A stretch of DNA of 64,000 nucleotides, taken from positions 34,577 through 98,576 of the forward strand of contig JAURVB010014732.1 of assembly GCA_033002965.1 (NCBI GenBank). The letters are read 5' to 3'. Position numbers and translations under genes: made by a program. How positions within the stretch are numbered: the first letter of the stretch is position 1; each line of letters begins with the position of its first letter. The DNA comes from Piper betle. Taxonomy: Eukaryota; Streptophyta; Magnoliopsida; Piperales; Piperaceae. The notes under the pieces are model-generated. The model saw nothing but the letters and a program-made list of their open reading frames with translations. It searched no databases and was not told the origin of the DNA. Below, piece by piece: positions 41,570 to 53,411 of the stretch.

Positions 41570-43065
41570 TTATTGGAAAAAAACAGTCAAATTAAGTACA
41601 CATAATCATTTTAAATATTTTGATAATATTTTATTAAAAAAATACATGATTTTATTGTATTGTTGTTAGAGATAAAAAATAATTTTTTAATGTTATTTTT
41701 AACTGGATTTTATAAGCATTATTTAATAAAAGTGGATGAGCTTCTTTTAATACAAATGACGAAGAAAATAATTTTGCTGAAATAAATTATAGGTAAATGA
41801 AGAATATGTATATATATATATATATATATGTATGTGCACGCGCGCGTTACAATGATACTTTTTATTATTTCTAAAATATAGATTTTAAAGATGTAGTTTA
41901 ATAAAGTGGTGAATAATGGTTTTCTTTTTACTTTTTATATAATGTATTATTTATCATATATTGATATAAGTGTTTGTTATCATTGTAATTGTGTTAATTT
42001 TATTTGGATATTTTTTTATATTATTTGATTATATAGTACTATTAAAAAATATTCAAATAGCATGTAAGTGTAGCCTGGGTGCTACACGTGTCACTACCTA
42101 GTTATATCTATTTACGATTAGCAACCGGATACTTTTCTGGAAGTACTTTATACGTAACGACACAATTATTTTTTACGCCCTGACTTATATCAAGATTCAC
42201 GGTTGCAACTTGCATCCAATCTGTTTGTTACAATACTTAGAACAAAGATTATAAGATACCCTCATTCTTCCTTCTACAGGGATTTTAATACAAAAATTTT
42301 TAAATTTTATGTCCTGTGTTTTAACAAGGCGAACCAATAAAAACTAAAAAATAAATAACACAAAAATTTAAAGTGAAAGCTTTAAAGAAAATCATTGTCA
42401 AATACATGAGATGAGAGTAAAATTACTCTTTAATGAGTGAAACCATATTTAATAAAATAAAACCTCTACTTAATATATATAAAAAAATTATCCAAGTGTA
42501 AAAACTCCACATTAATAAAAGTAAAAATTTTTACCTAAACATAAAAAAACTCAACCTAAATAAACAACACTACTCTCACTTTCAAACCATAGACAAAAGT
42601 TAATAAAAAAAGAAATTAACTATTTTAATTTTGTCAAAAAATCCAAAATTATATTTTTTTCTCACAATAAATAATTTCTTTTTTCTCTCACATATGCAGC
42701 ATCAATGGTGACCGTACCTCATATGTCTCCTTTAAAAGAAAACATTTAATGAAATTTCTTTAAAGGAAAACATATATAATATATATGTTTAATTACATAT
42801 TTATAAATTAAATATATAAAGTATTTTCTGAAAATAAAAAGTTAAATTTAAATACTATTTTGTAAGTATTTAAATCCTTCTCTTTTCGTATTTTTTAGTG
42901 AAAGGAGGGAATATTGCCGGACAACATGAACCCGCCACCGTCTTTTCTAATTGCAGCCATGGTACTCACCTCCATACTCTTATACTAGTACTGGTAGAAT
43001 AAGACAAAGAGTACGATAGATAAGATCTAAAAGATTTGTCTTTCTAGCTCTGATGTTGAACGTAG
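41570..43065. other. AT-rich intergenic DNA
   Basis: No gene is recognised. A (TA)n tract followed by GTGCACGCGCGCG lies at about 41808-41846. The right target duplication TTATT of the solo LTR is at 41570-41574. Confidence 0.5.
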
Positions 43066-43069
43066 GAGC

Positions 43070-43225
43070 ATGGCGGCAGCTGCCTCAAGCGAACCTCCCT
43101 CTGCGTCTCTGCCCCTCTGCCCCCCACACCTCCACCTCCTCATCCTCACGACCCTTTTCTGCAATAACCTCTTGGCCTATACGCTTGCTCGCTATTTTCT
43201 AAATTTTATAGTGATATCGGTATAA
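43070..43225 (+). CDS. Doubtful 51-residue open frame, possible truncated gene start
   Basis: The frame starts ATGGCGGCAGC, has an Ala/Ser/Pro-rich beginning and then a hydrophobic stretch (LHLLILTTLFCNNLLAYTLA) that could span a membrane. Its GC content is well above the surrounding DNA, which is why I list it. It could be the isolated first exon of a truncated gene. I recognise no family. Confidence 0.15.
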   Translation: MAAAASSEPPSASLPLCPPHLHLLILTTLFCNNLLAYTLARYFLNFIVISV

Positions 43226-43842
43226 AAATTTTAATTTTTTTCCTAGTTCAATAAGCTTAAAATATAGTATAAAACTGTAGAGAATAATTGGATGGGGAAA
43301 TTTTTCTAGAGAGTTTTATAGTTTTATGCACAAATAAAATAAGAAAATAAATACATTTTTATTTACAAATAAAAAAATAATATTAATTTATTTCTTCATC
43401 ATTTTAATAACTTTAAAAAAGTGTGGTAAAATATGAAGTATTTTTTCTCAGTTTTTTTATTAGAGGTAGAGAAAAGTCAGTTTTTTTCTATGTATATAAT
43501 TGGGTTAAATTTTATGAATAATTTGTATTATTAATTCATATAGAACAAGCTGGTGGAGAGTGTCTCCCAACTTTTCACATATTAATATGTAATCAAAGAG
43601 GTGCAAAATGCCATTAACAAGTAGCTCCCATTGATAGTCTCAATTCAATGCGCCTAGCTGCTATCCTTAATCCAGCTCTAATTAAAAATTTCCCACACAT
43701 GTGGTTGCAACTCTCCAACCGTCCTTTTCTCTCTGCTTTCAGTATCGTCTCCAACTTGCCTTCCGTGAAGTCCCGTCTCGCAGCCATATTCTGATGCTCT
43801 CCAATCTCATCTAATTCGTTCTTACTACTCCCTTCCCCTGCT

Positions 43843-43849
43843 TATAAAT
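43843..43849 (+). promoter_or_regulatory. TATA box of the VQ gene
   Basis: TATAAAT lies 48 bases upstream of the VQ start codon, in a cytosine/thymine-rich promoter. This implies a very short 5' leader. Confidence 0.5.
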
Positions 43850-43896
43850 TGGTCACCGCTCGCATAGAGCAACTCCTGAGCATCCAGCAGTCGAAG

Positions 43897-44193
43897 ATGG
43901 CAGCAGACAGTAGTAGTAAACTATCCAAGCATGAGACGAATAAAAAGAAGAGGCAGCGGCGGCTACTCAAGGTTGTGCACATGACCAACCCCGTGAGGGT
44001 CATGACCAGCGCCTCCCAGTTTAGGGCCCTGGTGCAAGAGCTCACCGGCCAGGACTCCGACATCGCCAACATCCCCTCGTCGCAAGAGGGACCGGCGATG
44101 GTAGCCGCCAACGAGCAACCTGACCCTGTTCCTGGGCAGCCGCAGGCGACTCCGTTGGCCGGTATATCAAGTCATGGGCAACAAATATTATAG
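43897..44193 (+). CDS. VQ-motif protein (SIB1-like)
   Basis: A single exon encodes 98 residues, usual for small intronless VQ proteins. The VQ motif FRALVQELTG is at residues 42-51. A basic stretch NKKKRQRR at about 15-22 could act as nuclear or plastid targeting signal, followed by LLKVVHMTNPVRVMTSASQ, a sequence context seen in sigma factor-binding VQ proteins. VQ proteins bind group I and IIc WRKY factors and tune defence responses; SIB1 types also touch the plastid sigma factor. The C-terminal half is low in recognisable features. ATG at 43897 is chosen because upstream in-frame codons run into the TATA region. The partner and precise subclass are inferred. Confidence 0.85.
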   Translation: MAADSSSKLSKHETNKKKRQRRLLKVVHMTNPVRVMTSASQFRALVQELTGQDSDIANIPSSQEGPAMVAANEQPDPVPGQPQATPLAGISSHGQQIL

Positions 44194-45335
44194 GCTGCTA
44201 GAAGATCACGGCCATCATATGTTTGCTTCACATGATGCGACGCAGGGATTCAATACTCCGATGCCTGCCTCTAATTCTTTGTGCCATGAACCTCACTTGG
44301 ATATGCTTTTCAACAGCTTCGCTTGATAGATGTATATATAGTTTTTGTAAACGCATAAAATTATGTCCTCGCCTACTAATTCCCTTTAATATCATTATTA
44401 GACCTTGTTGCATGCTATCAACTCGCTCTTCTTATATAAATTCCACTGTTATGTATGCTTGTCTTAAATGTCTTTTGGCCCAGCACCGGCAATATCTTCG
44501 ATCGGCAATAAGAGTAGCACGCTGCTTACGATCAAATTTTGATCCTATATATCATTTTAATTTAAGTAGTTTGGTAGATCATGGTCGTTTCAGCTTTTAA
44601 ACAAGTATGGTCATGCCATTTGCTCAACACTGAATGAATTTTGATGATATATTTGGTATTTTTGATTCAACTATTTGCATTACGTATATGAACAGGTCTG
44701 GCTTATTGGCTTTCTCACATGTTCAAGACAATCACCTCCCAGTTTCTAATCCGGCGCCTCTGCATTTCGAAAAAAATATAAACAAAAACTAACCTTACTT
44801 CCAGTCATGCCAAAGAGAATTTCATAGGAGGTAGGTAACTGAGAATACATGAGTGGGCCACTTGAAAGTAATTATAATTATTTTGAATATAAAATACAAT
44901 GTATAAGCAATAATTTTTCTTAGAAATATATGACATATATACTAATTTTGGTAAGATCGATTATTTAATATTTGTATTTTATCTATCTTTCATTTTAATC
45001 AAACGAAACCTTAATTACCCTAGTTTAATGATGAAGTGATTATCATTATTATGGTCATTAAAATTTCATTGGCATGGATGGTTTCTTAAAGGAAAAAAGA
45101 AAAATTAAAAGAAAAAGGATTGGGAGAGGAATATTTCCAAATCATAGATGGGCCACAATTAGTATATTTATTTATAAGCCTAAAAACTCAAAAAAAGATG
45201 CAAGAAGTAGGCAAATGCAAGCTCAGAGATGCCAATCAATTTTTTGGGTCAAAAATCATCAAATGAAGGAGATACCATACACAGGGGAAGTATCAACAAC
45301 AGTCACACATCCAAATGGATATAATTTGTAATCTT
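44194..45335. other. Non-coding DNA downstream of the VQ gene
   Basis: The region presumably includes the VQ 3' UTR. No other gene is supported; the open frames at 44223-44600 and 45074-45331 have no recognisable domain. Confidence 0.5.
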
Positions 45336-48300
45336 GTTAAATATTAAGAGGTGGCCTGCCTTAGTAACTAATTAGTTATTTTTAGATAAGGCTCAAATCT
45401 TCTCATAATATTAGAGCCACCACTTCATGGGCTCACATATCCCTATTGTGTAAAAAAAAAAAGCTCAATAAGTAGTTTAAACGTTTGTTAAAGGCCTAAG
45501 TAGTAAGCTCAATAGAGATGCGGACGTTTGTTAAAGCCCAATAAGTGGCAAAGAAATCTAATTTATCTAAGCCTTAAAAGACCCAATTGCTAAATAACTT
45601 AACCACCTTACAAGTGTGGGGGAGTATTAAAAATAGTCTTATATTTAAAATAGATATAAATTGTTGGTTTTGTGTTTATAAAACCAACACCCGACCAAGA
45701 CGCCTCAACACTATAAGCGTGTGGTTTTCCGTATGCTAGCGCCCGAGGATGTTCAGGCATGATGGGTCATTCCTATTAATGCCAGGTTGCCTCTTGTTAT
45801 CATTTTTTCTTTATAAACCCTTATTCTCAAAAGAAAAAAACATCAAAGTGGTTCAACGTCTCCTTCTTCCCCATCTTGTCTCTAAATTTCTTATCAAATA
45901 TTTTAAAAAATTTGACATAGATTTTGGTTTGATCTTGGTAGTGACAAGAGATTGAAGAATCTCCTTTTTACCACACTCTAAAGGAGAAGAATTCATTGTA
46001 TCATGGATGCGACTCTTATATTAAAGAAAGTGTTTTGACCATTCATGGATTCGAGATTAACAACTTGTTCACATAAATTATCTTTGGGATCATCTTCTTA
46101 ACTAAAGTGTGCAAATTCAATACAAGTTTATTGTATGGAATTTGCTTTCATGGGTTGAATTAAATTCTTTTATTTTTTATGATTTTAATAAAAATAATTA
46201 TAAATTTGGGAGATTTGTAGTAGAAAAAAATATGAAAATTTTAATTTTGTGTGATTTTTATTGACGGTGAATCTAATAAAACGCAAAAATTTAGAGAATT
46301 TTTTGTTGATTAGTCAACAAATTTTTAAAAATTCAACTCAACAAGTGAACGATTAAATGACTTTGATAATTTCAATTATTTGGGAGAAATTTTATTTCAT
46401 ATGTAGATGTCATTTATTAGATGTATGTTGATTGAAAATATTTTATGTAAGATGATGATCAAAGATTTTGTATTTGTTAAGCACATGAATTAAGATGATT
46501 GTGGTTTACAAATACTTCATGATTTATTTTCTTAAGTGTGAAAAAACATGTTTATGCAATTAATTTTCATTGTCTTCAAATAATTTTATTTTCCTATTTT
46601 TTCTCAATTTCAAGTAAGAGATACCCTTAATGTTGATGATTTGGTAGGGTGAATAAAGATCGATGAAAAGTAAAAGATTTAAATTCTTATACTAAGGTTT
46701 TTTATCAATCACTAAAATAAATTTTGGAAGGGTATATAATAAATACTTCTTGTATAGTAATAAATAAGAGGAATACATACAGGAGAAAAACCATGTTGTA
46801 AAAAGTTTAAAGATCATGAGTGTTGCTGTGTGTAGAAATATATTACTTTCTGTGAAAATTTAAGGTTTTAGGAGAACAAAATTAAAGAAATTTATAGAGA
46901 AAAAGTTCATACAACTCGACTAAAAACCAATAATGAATTAATTTTGTATAAGAATTCACAAGATGGTGTAAGTAAGACATGATTGAGACTTGTGAAAATA
47001 ATTTTACATTGTTTTCGAGTTTTTCTTTTGAGAAGAAAATGAAGAAAATTTTTTCAATATTTATTATTTTGGGGGCACAAGTTAAGTAAATGCTTATTCG
47101 ATTTACATCGTCAAAATTAATACCCTAAAGTCTTTATATTTTATGCTAAATATTTCAATAGGTTAGTTGTTGTTGTTCTTTAAATTAAAAATGGTTTTAA
47201 GTATATTTGGGAAAAATATGGTTTTTATAGGACATTTAAAATTTATGAGCAAAAATTTGAAAGTGAGTATTTTTCTCCATGATTTAACTTTGATAGTGTA
47301 AAGATAAGTTGAATTCTTATATTTTAAGGTTGATAATTGTGTTATGCATGGTAGAATATATTATGTTAGTACCCTTAAATATTGGTGAGTATGGATTTTA
47401 TTTCTAAGACATCATCTTTGGTTTATGTGAATAAATAAATTTTACATCAAGAGACAATGAGAATGTTATTATATAGTATTCTAGTAAATTGGTCTTGATA
47501 TATAAGTAGGATTTATTTATTAAGCACCAAAGACAAAACTAAAGCGAAGTTTCAAGCTTACCAATCAGGAATTGAGAATAAAATTATTCAGGGTATTAAG
47601 ATTATTTTATGTGAGTGAACAATATAACTCTTATAAAGAAGACATAATTCTTAAATTCATATGGATAGTGGAAAATAAACTTATTGTATTTAATGAAGTT
47701 GTCTTCTAATATTTAAGAAATATGGTGTGTTCAACTTATAAATTCCTTATGGATTACTAACAAAAAATATGATTTGATATTATACAAAGTGTAGAATTGA
47801 TGGTGTAAAACCAACATTTTTAAAGGTATGATGATGTTTAACATGATGAGAAAACTATTTAATTGTAATCTCAAAAATTAGATTGGAGGATCGTTTTTAA
47901 AGTTTACGTTGACAAGCTTAATACTTATATGTCAAATATATAAATTTGTTATGGATTCTAATTTGATTGTGGAAAATATGATGAGAAATTTGAATGCTGT
48001 TTTATAGACAAATTATGTATTTAGTAATCATACTAAGAAAGTAATCCGCTCTTCTTCTAATTGTATTTTATCATTTGAGATAGAATTAATAATTATTGAT
48101 TCATTTGAGTTAAAGGAATGATAGAAAAAAAATCAACCTTTACAAGTTTAAAAAGAAGCAAATTATTAGTTGTGAAGAATTATGTATAGAATCAGTTTAT
48201 TTTCTTAGATGGAGACAATCTAATGACTATTATGAAATAACAATGTTTACTAAAATTTCTATGTAGTGAAACTTAAGTATAGTATATATTTATTAATTAC

Positions 48301-49944
48301 TTACACGTAGATTATGGTTTTATTTGACTTAATTCTATTAGGTATAAATCAATACTTAAAGAGAAGTTAAAAATTGTTAAATCTATGCATAACATTCTAG
48401 ACATGTTGGAGTAAATATAGAGTCTTAAGGAGTACTAAATCAACCTTAAAGCTTTTTTTTGTTTGAAAAATTATTTTAGTTCATGTATTATGCACTAGTA
48501 TATTTATATAATATCGTGATCTATTATCTAATGAAAAAATAGTTCTTTATATAAAAATGCACTACGTATTCATGAACTACTAATTCTTTATATATATATA
48601 ATATGCAAACTTAAAGAACAAAGTGTATTAATATACTTTTTGTATTAAGATAAACATTGGTGTGAGATATTTGATATTTTGATTAATTAAATATACGAGA
48701 CTTTTATAATTCCAATAGAGACTTTATTGGATGAAGTCTAAGGATTCATATGTGGTTTTACTCCATAATTGGGATAATATATAAATATTTGTTGGTAAAA
48801 TTTAATTTTTTCAAGATTAAAAGGTCGTGTAAAAGGTTCAATGAGAGAAGATCTTAATCTTATAAAGCAAGGAAGTACAATTCATTTAGTCCTAATGTTA
48901 TATTATAGAAATAGTTGGGAATTACTCGTTGAAATATAGTTTGAGAAATTTTGTTGCATCTAAATAACTCGTTGAAATATTTCCCAACGAATAATTGCCA
49001 AGACCATGGGCTATAAGCATCTGGTTTTTCCAGATGCTAGTGTGTGATGGGTCATTCCCTTCACACCAGGTAGCCTCCTTTTGTTGTTTTAACTTAAGAA
49101 ACTCTTATTCTCAAAAGAAAAAAAAAATTTAATGTGGTTTGACGTCTCCTTCTTCCCTATCTTGTCTCTATGATTTCTTATTGAGTATTTGAGAAAAAAA
49201 ACTTGATTTTAAGAAAGATTTTGGTTTGATCTTGTGGTGTGACAAGAGATTGAAGACGCTTCTTATTGCTATATTCTCAAGAAAAAAATCTATGAGATCT
49301 TGAGGTTACCAAAGAATGCTCTAGTGTAGAAGACAATAATCTTGTATTGAAGAAAGCGTTTTAGCGTGCCTTGGATTCGAGACTAACAAATTGCTCGTGC
49401 AGATTATCTTTTGGAATCATCTTCTTCAATCAAGTGTGTATGTAAAACCCCAGCTTCGAGTTAGGGTTTTACCCATTTATAGTTTTGCCCAATTCAGGCT
49501 AGCTTCGAGTCAGTTCGAGTAAGTTCCAGTGAGACCAATTTTCTGACCAAGAGTATGGGGCCCAAATAACAATACGAGTATTTTATGGAGCCTGAGTATA
49601 ATTGACATGTAGATCATAGCTTCAGTTATGCTACAACAGAGTATGAGTTATCAGTGTATACATGAGATATACAGAATTTTTTTATCTGTTTCAGGTTTTA
49701 TGGTTAAATATAAGTTGTTGCAACGTTTATTATCCGTTTGGGATTTTTTGGGTATCTCATTTACATGCATCTTAGGAATTTTGGACTACCAGATTACCCC
49801 TATAGGCCGAACTTGATTTGAATCAAAGATTTTTGCCCAATTGAATTCAGAGTTTGAAGTTCATTTAGCCTTCTTGCAACGACTTTATCCTATATAGTCA
49901 CTTTTAGGCCTCAAGTGAGTTTTTTAGATGGTGTTGATCTGAGC

Positions 49945-49979
<35 letters not shown>

Positions 49980-51420
49980 CTTAGGTGGGTCCCACTAAGC
50001 CCACGAGGTGTCAGATTGTTTAGATCATGACACGTGGTAAGATCTGGACCATTCAATAAAAATTAAAACCAAATGCTTGGTTTTGCCCCATTATTTGGAC
50101 TAGTGCACAATAGTGTTGCCGTCACTTTAGGCTAGGTGAGTCTCTTATCTGCCTACAGCCACCGAACAAGCACGATCATGACTGCCTTGAGGCCGGCTAT
50201 CATCTCATATCAGTCACCACCACCAGTGTCGCCGTAGTAGTCCGTTATGACTCATTGGAGCTTGGACTACAAGTCTGTTATGATTCTTCTTATCTTTATC
50301 GCTATAGTCTATTGTTGATTTGATTTCAAATCGTAGTACGTGTTAAGTGGTTGTTTTATCGGACCCCACTTAACACGGGCCATCTAGATATATTTTACTT
50401 CTGAGACTAATAACCTTCAAGTTATTTTCAAACTAAAATCTACCGCAAGTTGCTTTCACGTCTATTATATAAATCTCTTCCCAAATCTATATATGATTTT
50501 ATCTAATTTTTAGTGAGATAAGAGATGATGAAATTAACTTGCATGTACAATGAATGGGTGAACGTGTCATCCACAGCGGGCTTTGGATTAGTGAGAGTGT
50601 TGTTCTATTTGCATTTTGAGTTTCCTCACACCCGCAAAAACGCGTAGGTTTTCAGGTATTATTTAGTACATCATATGTTCGTATATGTGGTTCAAAGGGT
50701 ATTGGAACCGATTGCATGAGAATACTTAGCCTTCGTGCTTAGGGCCAAGAGAAATATGAAGGAAATGAGAGAGCTTGAGATATATTATTAGTCCTAAGGG
50801 ATAAAAAAATGAGAAAATATTGAGAGGCATAATATCGGTCAGTTCAGGACGTTATCTGGTCGGTAGTCAGATGACTCCTCAGTATATGCCCTTTGAGAGT
50901 TCACATCTAAAATATGTATATTGTTTTTTTCATAGAATATTAGATTTCACTTGCCAATTTGTACTAATTATTTTTTGAATTACTGACATGATTTATATTA
51001 TATATGTAGGCCTTATGTTCCTCGGTCGACTTTGGTATGAAGAGAGATAAATACTTGAGTTTAATATAATTATTTTCTTTTATACTTTTATTTATATTAA
51101 TAAAATTTAACGTTTATTCAGTAATGTCTTCTATTCTCGAGATACCAAGAAGGTTGTTTCGATTTATTATCAATTGAGTCTTATATATTAATAATTTTAA
51201 ACATGACTAAACTCGATAATAATATTTCTGATTCAATTCTTAGGTTAACCAAAAATAGAGTGTTAAAGTGTAAATTTTAACCTCTAGAGTGTTTAACTTT
51301 TCTATCGGAGTTGTGATCTTAATAAATGTTAAGAGGTGGGCTACCTTAATGACTAAATTGTTATTTTAAGTAAGGCCAAAATCTTCTCAAACACATGAGA
51401 GTTGAACTAACGTTCACTTA
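45336..51420 (+). mobile_element. Decayed LTR-retroelement cluster (copia-type LTR remnants)
   Basis: Two kinds of direct repeat are visible. Block B, about 45711-46111, returns at 49011-49440, with shared words such as CGTCTCCTTCTTCC, GACAAGAGATTGAAGA and TTGGTTTGATCTTG. Block A, about 45340-45430 (TTAAGAGGTGG...), returns at about 51325-51410. The 2.9 kb between the B copies (46112-49010) is AT-rich and riddled with stops; I find no intact gag or polymerase. The order A-B...B-A is not that of a simple element with two identical LTRs, so nested or permuted insertions are likely. The second B copy is itself split by another LTR at 49441. Confidence 0.55.
49441..51267 (-). mobile_element. Old, internally deleted copy of the long-LTR family, minus orientation
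   Basis: Reading plus, the copy starts TGTAAAACCCC and ends GAGTGTTAAA, the worn reverse complement of the intact LTR start. It is flanked by GTGTA at 49436-49440 and 51268-51272, a perfect 5-bp duplication. Inside, the block around 50360-50400 (CGGACCCCACTTAACACGGG) is the reverse complement of 39935-39960 in the intact LTR, and the TATATATGTAGG at about 50999 matches 39255 reversed. At 1827 bp it lacks the GC-rich island, so it is deleted relative to the 2847-bp copy. It split an older retroelement LTR repeat. Confidence 0.8.
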
Positions 51421-52600
51421 GATACAAATTTCTATACAGTAAAGGTGCTGCACTGTGCTCTGTAAATGAAAGAATAATATTACGAATATATATATATTTA
51501 ATACATGCTTAACGGAGGTCATACAAATTAACGAGTATACTGAATAGATAAGTAATTTTGTAACAATTAATACTAATATAATAATTTGACGTTGATGTTT
51601 TGAATTGAATCAAACTACACGCTCGTAATTTGCTCTATGTCCTACATCCTATCTATTGTTTGGCGGAGCAAGCCATCCCCAGAAAGAATGGAGCAGATAG
51701 AACCCAAGGGAGAGACGAATGAATGATGAAAATATCCAAATTGCACTTGAGATGCTGAATGAGTGACGACAAGCTTGTCTCATCTCACATGATCAGAAAA
51801 GCCAGAGATTCACTTCTGACGGTGACGTCCACTCAAAACTTAGCTCTAAAACAAAACCAAAGTAAAGAGAAAGGTACACATGTGGTCGTCTGCCCAGCCC
51901 AGGGAGTCAAATCTTCATTTAATATCAATGAGCGGGGCCCGGTCAAGTTCCGGACTCCATTAAATGTGGTATTATTGGTAATGACAATAAACAAAATGGA
52001 CTAGACATTGGACGGTCTAAATGTCTAATTAGCGATCAATTCAACTAAATGATGTCCACATCATGTGTGTCAATAACAAAGTAAATAATGGGAGGGTGGC
52101 GTCGTGAGGTCTCGGTTTGTGTAGCCATCACTCGTCACTTGGCACGTCACAACCCACAACCCCCACTTGACGTTTTCTCGTTTCCGTTTTTCTTTTAATT
52201 GTTTTTATAAGAATTTTGAAATATTATTTTGATAATCACTAATCCTGTCGTAGGCTACACTCCTTAAAGCTTAATCTTACTTCACTCTTAATTGATTATT
52301 TGCTAGTGTGGCAATAAAAATCTTCAATTTTAAGTAATTATATGTTATAACAAATTTCATCGGAAAAGTATACCCATTCATCTATACTCGACCAGAAGAT
52401 CAAAAGTATGGGGTTGTAATCCATTTCAACAAACTTTAAGTAATGACAGCTGTTTTCATTAGATATACACATACTAAATGATAATTAGGGAGCTAGCTAA
52501 TCAATGGGTCAAACAGATCGGATAGCATTTCTAATCATAATTAAGTGTACAGTTTTTTAATAAATGAAAATAAAATCAAAATCAAAATCAAAAAATAAAA
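51421..52600. other. Intergenic DNA upstream of the MYB-CC gene
   Basis: No gene is recognised. The short frame at 51759-52004 shows no domain. Confidence 0.45.
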
Positions 52601-53411
52601 AAGATGGTGAACAAGAAAATGGGGCTAAAATTGAGCCTCCGCCGTCCAAACCTCAAAACCCTAATCCGCTTACTCCAAATCTCCTGCTCCCTCTGTCGCC
52701 ACTCCCCTCTTTGGCCGATTCCCATTTCGTATTTGGAAGCGCACCGTTGGCTTTCCTCGGTTTCAATTCTCTCTTTTGCTTTCTTTGTGGTGGAAGAGTT
52801 GAATTCGTTGATTTGGTATTTTGGGAGGGGAGCGGGAGCGGGTGGGGAGGTCCTTGAATGCGACGTAATGGTTGGGTGGAGCGGAAATGTTTTTCATTTA
52901 TTGATTCTGTGAATTTGGGTTTTTGGCGTTGAACAAGGTGAAAGCTTGGGGGAAGTGAGTGTGAACAGCGGTTCTTTCTTTCTTGGAGGTATTGTTAGTT
53001 GATGACTTTGTTAATAAGTTTGAGTTTTTTCTATAACTTTGATACCACCAAGGGGGTAGGTTGTAGGCAAAATAGAATTATGGGCATGTTTTTTTAAAAA
53101 AAAAGTTTCTGAATGTGTTTGCTGTCACGCCTGATAAAAATGGTTTCTTGTTTGGTTTAAGGATTGCTTATTGCTTTGCAAATGATTTGTTCTAACATCT
53201 TGCTCATGACAAGGTTGAGCTACTGACTCATTATAGTTAGTTACATAAGTCAGAGTTGAACTCATTAGTATTGTGTGAAGGTTATGTTATCTGTATACAG
53301 CGATTGTTGATGGTTTGATGACTATTGATCTTCTGTCCTGGTAAAATGCAAATGTATTATGTACTTCCCAAACACTATAAGCCTCCTGCGTCTCCTGGCA
53401 GGCAGTACAGA
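52601..53411 (+). promoter_or_regulatory. 5' leader/promoter of the MYB-CC gene with a telo-box
   Basis: AAACCCTAA at 52656-52664 is a telo-box, common near the transcription start of plant housekeeping genes. The surrounding pyrimidine-rich, GC-raised stretch (52620-52860) resembles an untranslated first exon. Its open frames are judged non-coding. Exact start and any 5' UTR intron are not determined. Confidence 0.35.

Noticed and set aside
52564..52912. Open frames upstream of the MYB-CC gene
   Set aside because: Pyrimidine-rich leader with a telo-box; no domain.
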